The notes: a model not told the origin generated them from the letters alone. 64,000 nt of DNA from Lepiota brunneoincarnata (GCA_023014365.1 JAEBUN010000048.1:211637-275636); one strand, 5' to 3'; positions 22,285-34,200 are shown, counted from the first letter of the stretch. Program-made: numbers and translations.

Positions 22285-23667
22285 CATATTATTCTCGGCA
22301 TCGGTCTAGGGGAAGATTGCCCCATGTCCGCCACTGTTACTTCCGACCATACAAGCTTGCGTAAGCGGAGAGTGATGCTCGCTTACATATTCTGAAACAA
22401 AGGTTGGGGTTTTTTCGTCGGCTCCCTCGCAACCATTATCGTCTTGGTCTGTTAAGAACGTGATGGAGGAAAGTCAATCCACCCTAATGACCCTGCGCAC
22501 CATATTGTTGGTCGGAATAGCCTAGCATGGCGGATCGTCGTCGGCCTCTCCCCGATTCCTGCGTTCGCGACCCTTTACTAACGACTCACACTCCCCGAGG
22601 CTAAGTGTTATACCAAGGCTCAACTGCAGAGGAAAAAGCTGAACTCCGAAGCCGGGAGCGACACCAGCGAAATTAAGTAACAAGAAGCCACCGACTCGGC
22701 CTCGCAGAATGATTCGTCTGCAGTGTCCATTGCGTTTCATGGGATCAACTTGAACTAGAACGTTGTCCTACAGTAAATTGGGTTTGACCGCACCCAGGGC
22801 TCGCCGTGGAACAGGCTTTTCACGATTGCGACGGGAAATATTCTCACTATCCCTTGGGTTCGTCCTGGGATATTACGCATCAGTTTTGACTATCGAGGTG
22901 TTAGGGGGGAAGTGGAATCAGCTTCAGGTTTCGCTATCATTTCGCTTTTCCGTGGGTTCCTTTTTTCGTTGATACTGTTTTGAAGTGGAGCGGGCACCCT
23001 CGTTGGCAAGTTACCGCACCCTTAACGAGGCGGCGTTTATTGTCAATTTTGCCCTCTTGCAATTCTTTTCCAACTTTGGTGCCAACACGTACGTCGACCT
23101 TAGCTTATGTTTACAAAATTCCAACACCAATCTACTCATTTCTTGTTGGAACAACATACGAAAGTATATTTCGACCATCTTCCGGACCAAAGCCTTACAC
23201 ATCTTCCCCCGATATGGTTAGTGCTACCCCGCCGAACGTACGATTCACAACCCCCTTGCCCCAATCCCGGCTTCTTACATAATGTCCTTCAGAGTGTTCC
23301 CTACGCGATACCGTGCGTTCGCGCATGGCATCTCGGCTGGTCCGGGGAATGCAAGCTCTATTATCTCTGCCCTTGCGTTCAACTCCTTTCGTAAGGAGAT
23401 AGGGACACCTGTCGTCCTTTGGAGTGCGTACACTTTTTTCTTTGTTTATAAGCGACCTTTAATATTCATTGGACTTTCATCTTTGTGGGATGCAATGTCG
23501 ATGGGGCATTTTTCACTTTACTTCTTCCCGAGGTTCGTGGGCGTGACCTAGACTAGGTTCTCGCGGAAGAGATTGAAGGGTGGAGGGCACACGAGAGAGC
23601 TGCGAGAGAAAGAATCCAGACACAGGATCAAGTTGAAATTGAAGGGTACGGCTATTGTAGTGGATAG
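22285..23667 (+). pseudogene. Decayed PHO84-like H+/phosphate symporter (MFS)
   Basis: Remnant of an inorganic phosphate transporter of the plasma membrane. Translating through stops gives ILGIGLGEDCPMSATVTSD (family: GIGLGGDYPMS), KRRVMLAYIF*NKGWGFFVG, SLATIIVLVC*, then WRIVVGLSPIPAFATLY*RL, GYYASVLTIEVLGGKW, AFIVNFALLQFFSNFGANT, VFPTRYRAFAHGISAGPGN, KEIGTPVVLW and an acidic/basic tail VLAEEIEGWRAHERAARE. In-frame stops lie at 22393-22395, 22453-22455 and 22579-22581, and the first five or so TM segments are absent. The order of surviving motifs matches the family, so this is a genuine relic and not chance. Some introns may still be recognisable (for example after WNQLQ near 22928 and after FGANT near 23090). 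Confidence 0.85.
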
Positions 23668-24389
23668 AATGGATCGAATTGTTGGGTTTTGGGTGACCTT
23701 TTATGTTGCTATACTATCTCAAGTGTGAGCAGGATTGTAATAACTTTAATTAGTTAAATGTGTAACCTGCGATCCGTTTCCGTTGGTTGGATGACGTGCC
23801 CAGTAAAGATCGAGTCGTCCCTCATGGTGCCAACATTGCAAGTTGTGTGTTATTCACGCGATCGTGTGATGTCACCGCTTTCTTTCGCACGCCTCGCGTC
23901 ATCTTCGCTGCAGCGGAACAGCTGAAGGTTTGGTGGTGGTCTCACGCTGTTATTTTTAGCACAGAGATGCGTTTCCGTAATGGGCAAGTGGTTACTTCTC
24001 TCCTCCCTCCTCGCCAGATGTTATTCATATTTCCCCACAGCAGATCCTTATATGCCAACGCCTAGGTCGACACCTTTCCTACTTCTGGTCTACTGCCAGC
24101 GGTGGTGACATCTGTTAGCCCTCACGCCAGACCTGCCGTCCAGCAGCACAATCATTGCAATTTCGAGCAATTGCAATGAACTGATCGCCATTCGTGCATT
24201 CATATCGTGACTGTAACCATAGCGTCACAACGTTCGCTTTCGCGGCTAAATTTAAGCCCCGAGCATACGACACTTCATGGAGTCCATATCGGCAAACGGG
24301 TCCCCTTCACTTCTCAAGAAAAGCCTGTTAGCGAGCCAAAGTCAAAGTCCGAATCTAGTAGTAGCGTGTCTTATTTGACGCCCAGAACG
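23668..24389. other. Intergenic, about 720 bp
   Basis: Between the phosphate-transporter relic and the FAD oxidase. A frame at 23787-24065 has no recognisable features. An imperfect inverted stretch ATTGCAATTTCGAGCAATTGCAAT is at about 24153-24177. Nothing else seen. Confidence 0.4.
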
Positions 24390-26498
24390 ATGCTCACCGC
24401 ACCCCTCATTGCCATTCTTACCCTCGTCCTCTCTCCCAGCCTAACCTCCTTCACGGGAGGGTCCGCTACTGAATGTCGCACGTTCCCGAGCGATAGGGAC
24501 TGGCCGAGCGACCTGCAATGGTCAGCATTCAACAAGACTGCCGGTGGGAGGTTAATTAAGACCGTCCCAATTGGCGCGCCTTGCCATAGTAATTTCCCTG
24601 GTGTTAACTTCAGTCAGAACGAGTGCGATAGTATCAGGGCTAATTGGCACGATCCAGCTTTCCAGTGAGTCATCTGACTTCGATATCACGAGTAGCTCCA
24701 AAGGAAAAGTTGACTTGAAGTATGGGACAGTGAACTCACGGCAAACTCAGCCCAGGCGCCGCTCTTCGCAAACAAGAGCTGCGACCCCTTCTCGCCCCCG
24801 AGCTCGCAGTGCATCATCGGCACCTACGTGCAGTATGCTGTAAATGTCACTAGCGTGGACCACATCATCAAAGCGGTCGCATTTGCAAAGCAGCACAACA
24901 TTCGCTTCGTCGTACGGAATACCGGCCATGAGTGAGTAAAGCTCTCTTCTATCCCATGCCAAATTCGCACCCAAAGTACACCTGAAATGCTGACTGTGTG
25001 CGTACTCAATAGTTACATGGGTAAGTCCACTGGCGCTGGTGGACTGGCAATCTGGACGGGCAATCTCAAGCAAACGCAATGGACGACACGCTTCAACTCG
25101 CCCGGATATTCAGGTCCCGCTGTCAAGGCGCAGGCTGGAGTATCAGTTTTGCAGATGTACGAGGAGGCCGAGCCACGTGGTTTCACCGTCGTCGGCGGAG
25201 AATGCCCTGTAGGTTAATTTAATCGGCATCACTTTCCATCGTGTCTGATGCAGCCATGATTAGACGGTTGGATGGGCTGGAGGATACATTCAAGGCGGTG
25301 GCCATTCACATTTGAGCTCATTGTATGGGCTTGCTGCGGACCAGACATTGGAGATGGAGGTCATCACTATGGGCGGAAAGCTTTTGACCATCTCGCCCAC
25401 GCGGAACTCGGACCTCTTCTGGGCTATGAGTGGTGGGGTGAGTTCTTTTGCTCCCTGATGCGCTCCTTTGGGCTGATAACTAACATCCGTAGGGTGGAGG
25501 CGCATACGCCGTCCTCTGGACCGTAACAGTCAAAGTCCACCCCAACACCCCTGCGGCTGGTGGCCTTATCTCCTTCTCTACTGGTCCCAACGTCACGCTC
25601 GACCTTTTCTGGGAAGGTGTCAACCTCTACCAGGCCAGCACGCCCAGATACACCGACGCCGGCGGTGCCTCCTATGCCTTCTACTCCTCCGGGGTCTTCA
25701 GCCTCTCCCCTCTCTTCCTGCCCAATGGCACCTCTGCGCAGGTCACCGAGCTCCTCGACCCCTTCCTCAAGAAGCTCACGGAACTGGGTATCCCTCACAA
25801 TGTCACGATCCAATCTTTCCCGGGCTTGCTTCCGGCGTATCTTGACCTCTTCCACGCCGGTCTCTTCGGAGTGGGCACCATGTTGTTTGGTGGGCGGCTC
25901 CTACCTAGACAGCTCTGGGAAAGTCAGGACAACCTAAATAAGCTCACGAGCACGATTAGGACGATGGTCGATGGTGGTGTGACTGCGATTGATGTTGCGA
26001 TTAGGCCGACGACAAAAGCTGCGGGCAAACCCCATAACGCAGTACTCCCCGCATGGAGGAATGCCGAGAGGCTGTTCCTCCCGACCCTGTTGGTTTTTCT
26101 CCGTAAACTCGGGGATAGGGCTGCTGATACTGCTTCGCATGTGCAGGCCCTGGAGTGATACTGCTAGCCTCGAAGACGACTTTGCAAAGGCCCACAAACT
26201 CACAACCATCTATGATGCTGCGCTCCGCGCCCTTACACCTGACAGTGGCGCATACTTGAACGAGGTAAAAGTCCCTTCCTCTTGTTTCGTTCATACGTTC
26301 ATTGATCAAATATTTACCCCTCAGGGTGACCCATTCGAGCCTGATTTCAAGACTGCATTCTACGGCGTCAACTACGCTAAGCTCCTCAGTGTTAAAGACA
26401 AGTATGATCCCGACCAGATCTTGTATGGCGCGACGGCGGTCGGTGGGGATCGCTGGGTGCAGCAGCCTGACGGGCGACTTTGCACTACGGGAAAGTAG
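24390..26498 (+). CDS. Secreted FAD-linked oxidoreductase (BBE/PCMH type)
   Basis: Flavin oxidase of the berberine-bridge-enzyme-like family, probably secreted, oxidising sugars or secondary metabolites. Start 24390 gives a signal peptide (MLTAPLIAILTLVLSPSLTS); an ATG 61 codons upstream would bury it. Exons: 24390..24664, 24731..24931, 25013..25208, 25264..25437, 25493..about 26088, about 26147..26264, 26325..26498, giving about 577 aa. The 26089-26146 intron is the least certain. The FAD-binding PCMH fold is shown by QYAVNVTSVDHIIKAVAFA, VRNTGHDYMGKSTGAGGLAI and CPTVGWAGGYIQGGGHSHLS, with introns falling inside GHD and after CP. The BBE C-terminus is intact (VNYAKLLSVKDKYDPDQILY). His in RNTGHD would be the flavin-attachment candidate; the Cys in GGECP may be the second. 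Confidence 0.9.
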
Positions 26499-28012
26499 GA
26501 CTCATTTGTAACTGCACTCCAATAAGAACTTCTGGGTTTAGACTCTTCACGTATGTCTGATTGTTCGGCTGTCTGTTAGTTGTGGTGGTATTATATACCC
26601 TTTTTGTTGAAGAGGTACAGGTTAGACCCTCCCTCAGGCTAGGATTTTCCAAATTTCAAGTGTTTAGAACCTTCATTTTAGAGCCTCCAGCTTGTAGATA
26701 TTGCTTGAAATTATATACTGTGCACTAGCATTTTCTAGTCTGTGGCCTATATTCCATCCCTCAGCATAATATATTGCCATATATTGCTGCACTCTTGGAA
26801 ATCCAACTCCATGGCCATTATAATTTACATCCCTCCTGCCCCTTTATGCATGCCACACTTTTGGAATGTCAATTCCACAGCCATTATTGACATGCATCCT
26901 GCACTTTTGGAACATCAATTCTACTCCTCATATATATATTCTTGTACTCAATAGGCATGGCTACCTGGTTGCCTATGTAGCCAAACCAACTACCCCTCCA
27001 TGACCAATCTCCAAGGTCCACAATTTCCATAAAAGGAAGTCATGGACACTCATATACACTTTTCATTGCACAGGTAGGAATTAGACCCTCCCTCAGGCTA
27101 GGACTTTCACATATTCAACCTTTTAGAACCCTCATTTTGGAGCCTCCAGCTCATAGATATTTTGTGAATTATATACCCTGCACTAGTATTTTCCAGTCCG
27201 CAGCCTATAATATTCCACCCTCAGCACAATGTATAGCTGCACTTTTGGAAATCCAACTCTGTGGCCATTACTTACATCCTTCATACATGCCATACTTTTG
27301 GAATATCAATTCTGTGGTCATTATTGACATGTATCCCACACTTCTGGAACATTAATTGACATGTGTCCTGCACTTTTGGAATATCAATTCTAACCCCTGA
27401 ATCTACTCCTCACATATTTATCCTTGGACCCAATAAAAACCTACCATAGGAATAGTTACCTGGTTGCCTATGTAGCCAAACTGACCACCCCTCCATGACT
27501 GATCTCCAAGGTCCACAGTTTCCATAAAAGGAAGTTGTGGACACTTGGATCAGTAATTCCTCACCTCTTTACTTCTTTCAAATGAACCTAGACAGTGCCC
27601 TTAAAATTTATATGCTGTGTTTTCAGAAAGTCAACTCTGGCAATTACAATGCCATCCTTTTCACCATATCTAAGGAGAAGCAGTTTAGGTTGCAAAATAC
27701 CATGGCTTTTGGGCAAGTCATTTCTGCAGCTGTTTAGTTATATGCCCCCACAACTCTTCATACCTCTGCACATTAAGAATGCCGCACTCTTGGAAGTCAA
27801 GTCCGCCGGCCCATTTATATACCTCTTACAGCTTCATGCACACTTTGCACTCAAAAATGCCAGCACGTCTTGGAAAGTCAAGCATGTGGCTGTTGATCAT
27901 ACTCCTCATGACTCTTCACGCTGCACTCAAAAAACCCAGTCCTGATGAATTGCAGGTGGATTCCCCAATGGGGCATCTGGGTTGCTCAGGTCATTCCCAC
28001 GGGGTTGCAGGT
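26499..28012. repeat. Degenerate tandem duplication, non-coding
   Basis: Two diverged copies of a roughly 460-495-bp unit in direct orientation: about 26620-27040 and 27080-27540. Matching landmarks are TTAGACCCTCCCTCAGGCTA (26622 and 27081), GAGCCTCCAGCT, ATACCCTGCACTAG-like sequence, several TTTTGGAA(A)TATCAATTCT blocks, and ACCTGGTTGCCTATGTAGCC (26963 and about 27458). No protein signal; class of element unknown. The region is AT-richer than its neighbours and ends at 27991-28012 with a single minisatellite-like unit (TCATTCCCACGGGGTTGCAG), followed by a telomere-like tract and retroelement copy A. Confidence 0.6.
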
Positions 28013-28056
28013 GGGGTTAGGGAAGGGGGGACTAAAACACGAGTCGCGACGGTGGG

Positions 28057-28121
28057 GCGCAACGGGTTGTTGGGGTTTCCAACTACCCACCCGTTTCGTC
28101 TTATAAAGACTCATCAGGCGC
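28057..28121 (-). ncRNA. Hammerhead ribozyme, copy A
   Basis: On the - strand: GCGC, core CTGATGAG, stem-loop II TCTTTATAAGA, core CGAAAC, a stem III closed by AACGGGT and ACCCGTT around an inner GTTGG/CCAAC hairpin, then U17 and GCGC completing stem I. Predicted cleavage lies between 28061 and 28060. All invariant core positions of a type I hammerhead are present. It is about 38 nt from the element's 3' junction. Confidence 0.88.
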
Positions 28122-29092
28122 ACGATATCCGTCAGATACCTGCCGTCCAATCGATTGTCGCCGATAGCGATCGATTGCGATTTTGATCGATAGATCAAAA
28201 TCCGCGGAACGTATTTATAATCCCCCCGTTAATAACAGGTGAAAATAGGATTAAAAACTTAACTTCGAGTTTCAAAACTTACCGCGCTGACTTAGACGCG
28301 CGCTTGCGTCTGGGAAAAGTCACGTGATCGTGCGACCGGTCACGTGTCATCGGGCTATGTTACCCGACGACGGAACAATCCGGGCCGGGGTAGGGCCGTC
28401 ACGTGACAACGTAACAAGGTGCACTTTCGCACGGGGTCCAAGCGTGAGAACTTGTGAAACCCGGCACCGGTGACATGATTTACCGGTGGCGGTGTACTTA
28501 CCTTAGATGGCTATCCTTCCCACGGGTCTGCTAGAGGACGCCCCGCCCGACCGAGCCGGTTAGGTCCGGTTAGGTTCGGGTTCGGGTTAGGGGGTAACAT
28601 AGTATTAGTATGCTGCCCTCGTCGGGAAGGTAAGGTAGTACTTACCGCAAAGAACGCTCCGCACGGCATATAACCGGCGTTTTAAAGCGAGTTAACCGCC
28701 ATCAGGGGTCGAACTTACGTTGTTTACCGTTTACGCGAAAGCTACTATTCGAAAGACTTAGGAAGGGGGCATAACCGCCCCCCCAGATGTGGTTCCGGGT
28801 TACGCCGCACCATCACACCCAAACCGATAAAAGGCCACCTATTTAAAAACCTGTTTTCGCGTGCTGCGATCGAAGCGCAGGTCGTGCAACCCCGAAGTCT
28901 TCTAACAACGGGGTCCCAGGAAGGTTACTCAAGATCAGCAAATATGGGCCGGCCGACATACGGGAATCACCCCGCAGAGGTCGGTACCCGAACGCCCAGG
29001 GATTTCCCCATGTGGGCGCCGACTTGGTACCAGTCGCCGCAGCTAGGTTGTGCGGACAACTACGGCTGGCATGGTATACCACGTAAGCCATA

Positions 29093-30182
29093 TCAATCGA
29101 AGTTCGCAATCGCGATCCACGGATCAGGCGTCTTCTCACGGTGGTGTTCTACCGCCGGAGCGGAAGAAGAGGCCACAGGAGCTCGAGCTTCGGCGAAGAA
29201 GTCGGTTATTAACGCCTGGCGGTCGCGCCGCGCGAGAACAGAAGCACGCCAAATTGACGTAAGGTCCATTATCTGTCGGGTTCTTTTCTTCGAAACCAAC
29301 AGACGGCGACCGAAGAGACCGAGTCTATCTAGGCGTAAGAAAGGTCCTTGCCAACCCGAATCTAAACACCAATCCTTTGCACACTCCGCCAAGTCAGCCT
29401 CGGCTTCAGCACGCGGGATCTTAGTAAAGAGACGCATCAACTCGGACGCCTTCTTAGGGATACCCAGTTTGGTCAGATCGTACGGTAGCGGTACGTTATT
29501 CCGCCCCCGGACGTCTGCACGGGCGAAGACATTCATTGCCTGCGCCCACCCAGTCTTCATACTGTCCTCAAGTTCGTGAGCATTAAACATGTCCCAGGAT
29601 ATGTTGTATTCGCTTTTTAGCACAAGCACGCCATTCGCTGGCGGTACGGACTCCCTTAGCCGTACATCCCAACGTGCTCGGTAGTTATCGCGAAGCCAAG
29701 CGGCGATCAACAATGGAGGGTAGCCACGCGCAATGTAGATATCCGAAGCTTCTCTACATGCCTTCACGTAATCGTCGAAACGCGAAGAAAGCGCGGCAAG
29801 CCTCGACAGCTCTGATACAAACGTCCCTTTCTTAACGTAAAGGGGATGAAAGCTGATCCAAGGAATGCGCTCAAAGTGGTTCATCGGCTTCCTATACGCC
29901 TTATGGTGGAGGCGACCGTTTGCCGTAAACAGCATCATGTCTAGGAATACCATGTATTGATCCGAAGATGACCACGTAATGGTACAGTTATCGAACATTA
30001 GATTATCTCTGAGTAGCTGCAAAGCATCCTCCTCTCGAAACGCATACACGAGAGCGAGACAGTCGTCGATGTAGCGTCCATAGAACGCCACGTCGGGTGA
30101 CCGCAGGGCTACGCACTCCTCCTCGAAGTGTACGCCGTAGATGTTCGCGAGATCGGGGCTCGAAGCCACACCCATCGCTAGA
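29093..30182 (-). pseudogene. Reverse transcriptase fragment of copy A
   Basis: C-terminal 360-odd codons of a Penelope-type reverse transcriptase, still open. It begins within motif B (MGVASSPDLANIYG), has the catalytic GRYIDDCLALVY, the downstream KKGTFVSELSRLAALSSRF block, and the element-specific C-terminus ending PDPWIAIANFD. No GIY-YIG endonuclease follows. The N-terminal ~830 codons are missing because the copy was truncated before copy B was added at 30183. Not expected to work alone. Confidence 0.85.
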
Positions 30183-30197
30183 GGGTTAGGGGTTAGG
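30183..30197 (+). repeat. Internal telomere-like tract, A/B junction
   Basis: GGGTTAGGGGTTAGG on the + strand, the same polarity as the terminal telomere. It lies exactly between the broken 5' end of copy A and the intact 3' end of copy B, as expected if this was once a chromosome end. Confidence 0.85.
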
Positions 30198-30233
30198 AAA
30201 AGGGGAGCTCAAATACACGAGTCGCGACGGAGG

Positions 30234-30298
30234 GCGCAACGGGTTGTTGGGGTTTCCAACTACCCACCCGTTTCGTCTTATAAAGACTCATCAGGCGC
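30234..30298 (-). ncRNA. Hammerhead ribozyme, copy B
   Basis: Same structure as in copy A: GCGC stem I, CTGATGAG, stem II with TTATAA loop, CGAAAC, stem III AACGGGT/ACCCGTT, predicted cleavage between 30238 and 30237. It lies about 36 nt from the 3' junction with telomere-like DNA. Sequence of the ribozyme is identical to copy A by eye. Confidence 0.88.
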
Positions 30299-31265
30299 AC
30301 GATATCCGTCAGATACCTGCCGTCCAATCGATTGTCGCCGATAGCGATCGACTGCGATCGGTTACTTGCGTAACGCGATCCGCGGAACGTGTATGTAATC
30401 CCCCCATCAAACGGGTGAAAATAGATTAAATACTTATCGTCGAGTTTCGAAACCATCGCCGTGCTGACTTTGGCGCGCGCTTACGCCTGAGAAAAAGTCA
30501 CGTGATCGTGCGACCGGTCACGTGCCATCGGGCTATGTTACCCGACGACGGAACAATCCGGGCCGGGGTAGGGCCGTCACGTGACAACGCAACAAGGTGC
30601 ACTTTCGCACGGGGTCCAAGCGTGGGAGACTTGTGAAACCCGGCACCGGGGACATGAATACCCGGTGGCGGTGTACTTACCTTAGGTGGCTATCCTTCCC
30701 ACGGGTCTGCTAGAGTACGCCCCGCCCAACCGGGACGGTTAGGTCCGGGTTAGGTCAGGGTTAGGGGTGAGCTTAGTATTAGTAAGCCGCACTCGTTGGG
30801 AAGGTAAGGTAGTACTTACCGCAAAGAACGTTCCGCACGGCATATAACCGGCGAAAGAGCGAGTTAACCGCCACCAGGGGGAGAACCTGCGTTGTTTACC
30901 GCTTGACGCGAGAGCTACTTTTCGAGAGACTTAGGAAGGAGGCATAACCACCCCCCCAGACGTGGTTCCGGGTTACGCCGCACCATCACACCCAAACCGA
31001 TAAAAGGCCACCTATTTAAAAACCTGTTTTCGCGTGCTGCGATCGAAGCGCAGGTCGTGCAACCCCGAAGTCTTCTAACAACGGGGTCCCAGGAAGGTTA
31101 CTCAAGATCAGCAAATATGGGCCGGCCGACATACGGGAATCACCCCGCAGAGGTCGGTACCCGAACGCCCAGGGATTTCCCCATTTGGGCGCCGACTTGG
31201 TACCAGTCGCCGCAGCTAGGTTGTGCGGACAACTACGGCTGGCATGGTATACCACGTAAGCCATA

Positions 31266-34200
31266 TCAATCGAAGTTCGCAATCGCGATCCACGGATCAG
31301 GCGTCTTCTCACGATGGTGTTCTACCGCCGGAGCGGAAGAAGAGGCCACGGGAGCTCGAGCTTCTGCGAAGAAGTCGGTTATTAACGCCTGGCGGTCGCG
31401 CCGCGCGAGGACGGAAGCACGCCAGATTGACGTGAGATCCATTATCTGTCGGGTTCTTTTCTTCGAAACCAACAGACGTCGACCAAAAAGACCGAGTTTA
31501 TCTAGCCGCAAGAAGGGTCCTTGCCAACCCTCGTCTAAACACCAATCCTTTGCACACTCCGCCAAGTCAGCCTCGGCTTCAGCACGCGGGATCTTAGTAA
31601 AGAGTCGCATCAGCTCAAACGCCTTTTTGGGAAGGCCTAGTTTCACAAGGTTATACGGGAGCGGGACGTTACGCTGCCCCCGCATATCGAGTCGGGCGAA
31701 GGTATTCATAGCCTGCGCCCACCCGGTCTTAATCGCGTCCTCAAGTTCTTGAGCGTTAAACATATCCCAGGAGACGTTGTATTCGCTTTTCAGCACGAGT
31801 ACGCCACTCGCTGGCGGTACGGACTCCCTAAGCCGTACATCCCAACGTACTCGGTAGTTATCACGGAGCCAAGCCGCGATCAACGTCGGAGGGTAGCCGC
31901 GCGCGATGTAGATATCCGAAGCTTCTCTACACGCCATCACGTAATCGTTGAAACGCGATGAGAGCGCGGCGAGCCTCGATAGCTCCGAAACGAACGTGCC
32001 TTTCTTCACGTATAACGGATGGAAGCTAATCCAGGGTATGCGCTCAAAGTGGTTCATCGGTTTCCTATACGGCTTATGCTCAAGCCGACCGTTTGCCGTA
32101 AACAGCATCATGTCAAGGAACACCATAAATTGATCCGAAGATGACCACGTAATAGTACAGTTATCGAATCTAAGATTGTCGCTAAGTAAGCTTAACGCGT
32201 CCTTCTCGTTATACGCATAAACGAGTGCGAGGCAATCATCGATGTAGCGACCGTAGTACGCCACGTCAGGGGACCGGAGGGCGTCGCACTTCTCCTCGAA
32301 GTATACGCCGTAGAGGTTCGCTAGGTCGGGGCTTGACGCCACCCCCATCGCGAGCCCACGGGCCTGCCGGTAATATTTCCCTTGGAACTGCACTAATAAG
32401 TTATCGTCCGCTGCCCGCATGCATTCCCGTAACAGCTGTACTTTAGCTGCTGCACGCGTTGCGTCGAAGTCGGTGTCATCGACTTCTGGCTCAGCCTCGG
32501 CTAACCAACGGGTATAATACTCTTCGGCAAAGGAGTGTGCCTTTTGTACATCCACGTGAGGATAGAATGCGACTACGTCGCCCGAGACAAAGTATAAACG
32601 CTTGAGCATACCGTTCTCGAATCGGAACTGCGGTAGCGACAACTTGCTCAATTTTATCGCCAGGTCTTTTGAACCATGAATAACGTACGGCGCCGATTGA
32701 ATGATCGGTTTGAGACTTTTCGAAACATACTTCCCTGCAGGCCCTTGCGGTACGGAGTGGCACGGTAAAATCGGCCGGGCAGCCACCGGTGTCTTATGTA
32801 TTTTTGGAATAACATAAAACGTCGGGATAGAGCTAGGCTCCACCGACAGCTGACTCCGAAAGAAGCGGGGAAGTTGCGATTGAATGGCGTAATCTTCCGA
32901 CATTCTCGCGATGGACTTAATATGTTCGTTCTTATTATAAAGTATATTATACGCCGTAGTGGCGCTAACCGGCTCGTAATCTACACGGTTAGATAATAAC
33001 GACAAAGCCTTATCAATGATCCAGGCACGCGGGGCAACTGCGCAACCAAGGTTCTTATCGGTCGCTACTACGACGAGTTCGTGGGACGTCAAGTAATCGC
33101 GGAGTTTGGCCACCGGGGGAGCAAGCGCGTGCTGATAACGGTCCCCCACGTGTTCGTCTGTCGGCATATCAGAAACCATTTTATCAATGGCCCTACGACC
33201 GCACCAGACACCATACTCAAATACCCTGTCCAACTGGTGCATCGCGACGCGGTTAGGCTTCGGCGACCAGTAGTCTGGATCAAAGTCGTCTTCTGCATCT
33301 TCGGCATCAGTGGCGCGAAACCACGTGGACCAACGGAGACGATCGACGAAGTCGTCCCAAGCGGAGTTAATTAGCTCATCACGCCGCTTAGTCGGGATCA
33401 TATATTTAAGTCCCGCACTCAGATGCATCGCTATCTCACGCGGTATATCGCAGGAAATCATATGTGTTGTACTACGGTAACGCATGGACTCTAGAACTAC
33501 AACAGGAGTCCGTAGTACAATAAACCTGTACGCGTGTTGAGGGGTAACCGTCAGTAGCCAGTCCGGGTACGTGCTGGGGTGAGCCCAGTCGAAGGGTTTA
33601 GGACTAACCTTTGGAAAGAGGGCCGCTTGCACCTCCTCCTCCCCTTCGCCCTCGTAAAAGGGATGAGAGCGGGGGATTAGTTCCCCCTCGTTCGCCCTCC
33701 TCTTTTCCCGCCCCTGCCGGCGCCTCGCTTGCGTCGTTGGTTGTCCTTGGGGGCCGGAGCCGCCGTGACTTCCTCCTTCGCGCGTGCGCCCGCTCCTTTC
33801 TTGGTCGCAGGGGACTTCTGTTAAGATAGAAAGTAAATCGGGGTAAGCATGAAGATCAGACGCGTGCAACGAATACGCGTTCACCTTCCCCTCTTTCTTC
33901 TCCTTGCCCTTCAGGATAGCGGCTACCCGCTTGTCGACCATTTGAGCGATCGACTCGGCGGTGATGGTGGGAGCGGTCGACGGGCCAGCGGCTTCATCAA
34001 CCTCCATCTCGAAACTTTCCTTCAGGGCCTTCTTTTTCTCCATCTTCGCCTCTTCCGCGAGTATCTGATCGTCGACGAAAGAAACGGCCCGATCGAAGAT
34101 GGCGGGAGTGTCTTCAAGAACTTCGACGAACTCCCGGAGGATAGAAGGATCCTCCCTCCATCCGAGCTGAACAGGACGCCCGTGCGAATCAGCGGTGGGC

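Larger units (their letters stand above)
28013..30182 (-). mobile_element. Penelope-like retroelement copy A (5'-truncated)
   Basis: Athena/Coprina-like Penelope element, read on the - strand. Left edge: GGGGTTAGGG (28013-28022) followed by the conserved 3' end of the element, including a hammerhead ribozyme. About 1.07 kb of 3' UTR lies between 28023 and 29092. Coding sequence runs from 29093 up to 30182, where it stops mid-gene at CATCGCTAGA and is replaced by GGGTTAGGGGTTAGG. Copy A therefore lost its 5' part before copy B was joined. Its sequence is closest to copy D (same 3' end ACTAAAACACGAGTC and the same coding variants), defining subfamily 1. Confidence 0.85.

Noticed and set aside
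28884..29579. 231-codon + strand open frame repeated in copies A-D (also 31057, 35778, 61369)
   Set aside because: It is exactly antisense to the conserved reverse-transcriptase C-terminus. Its persistence follows from conservation of the sense strand, and it has no independent features.
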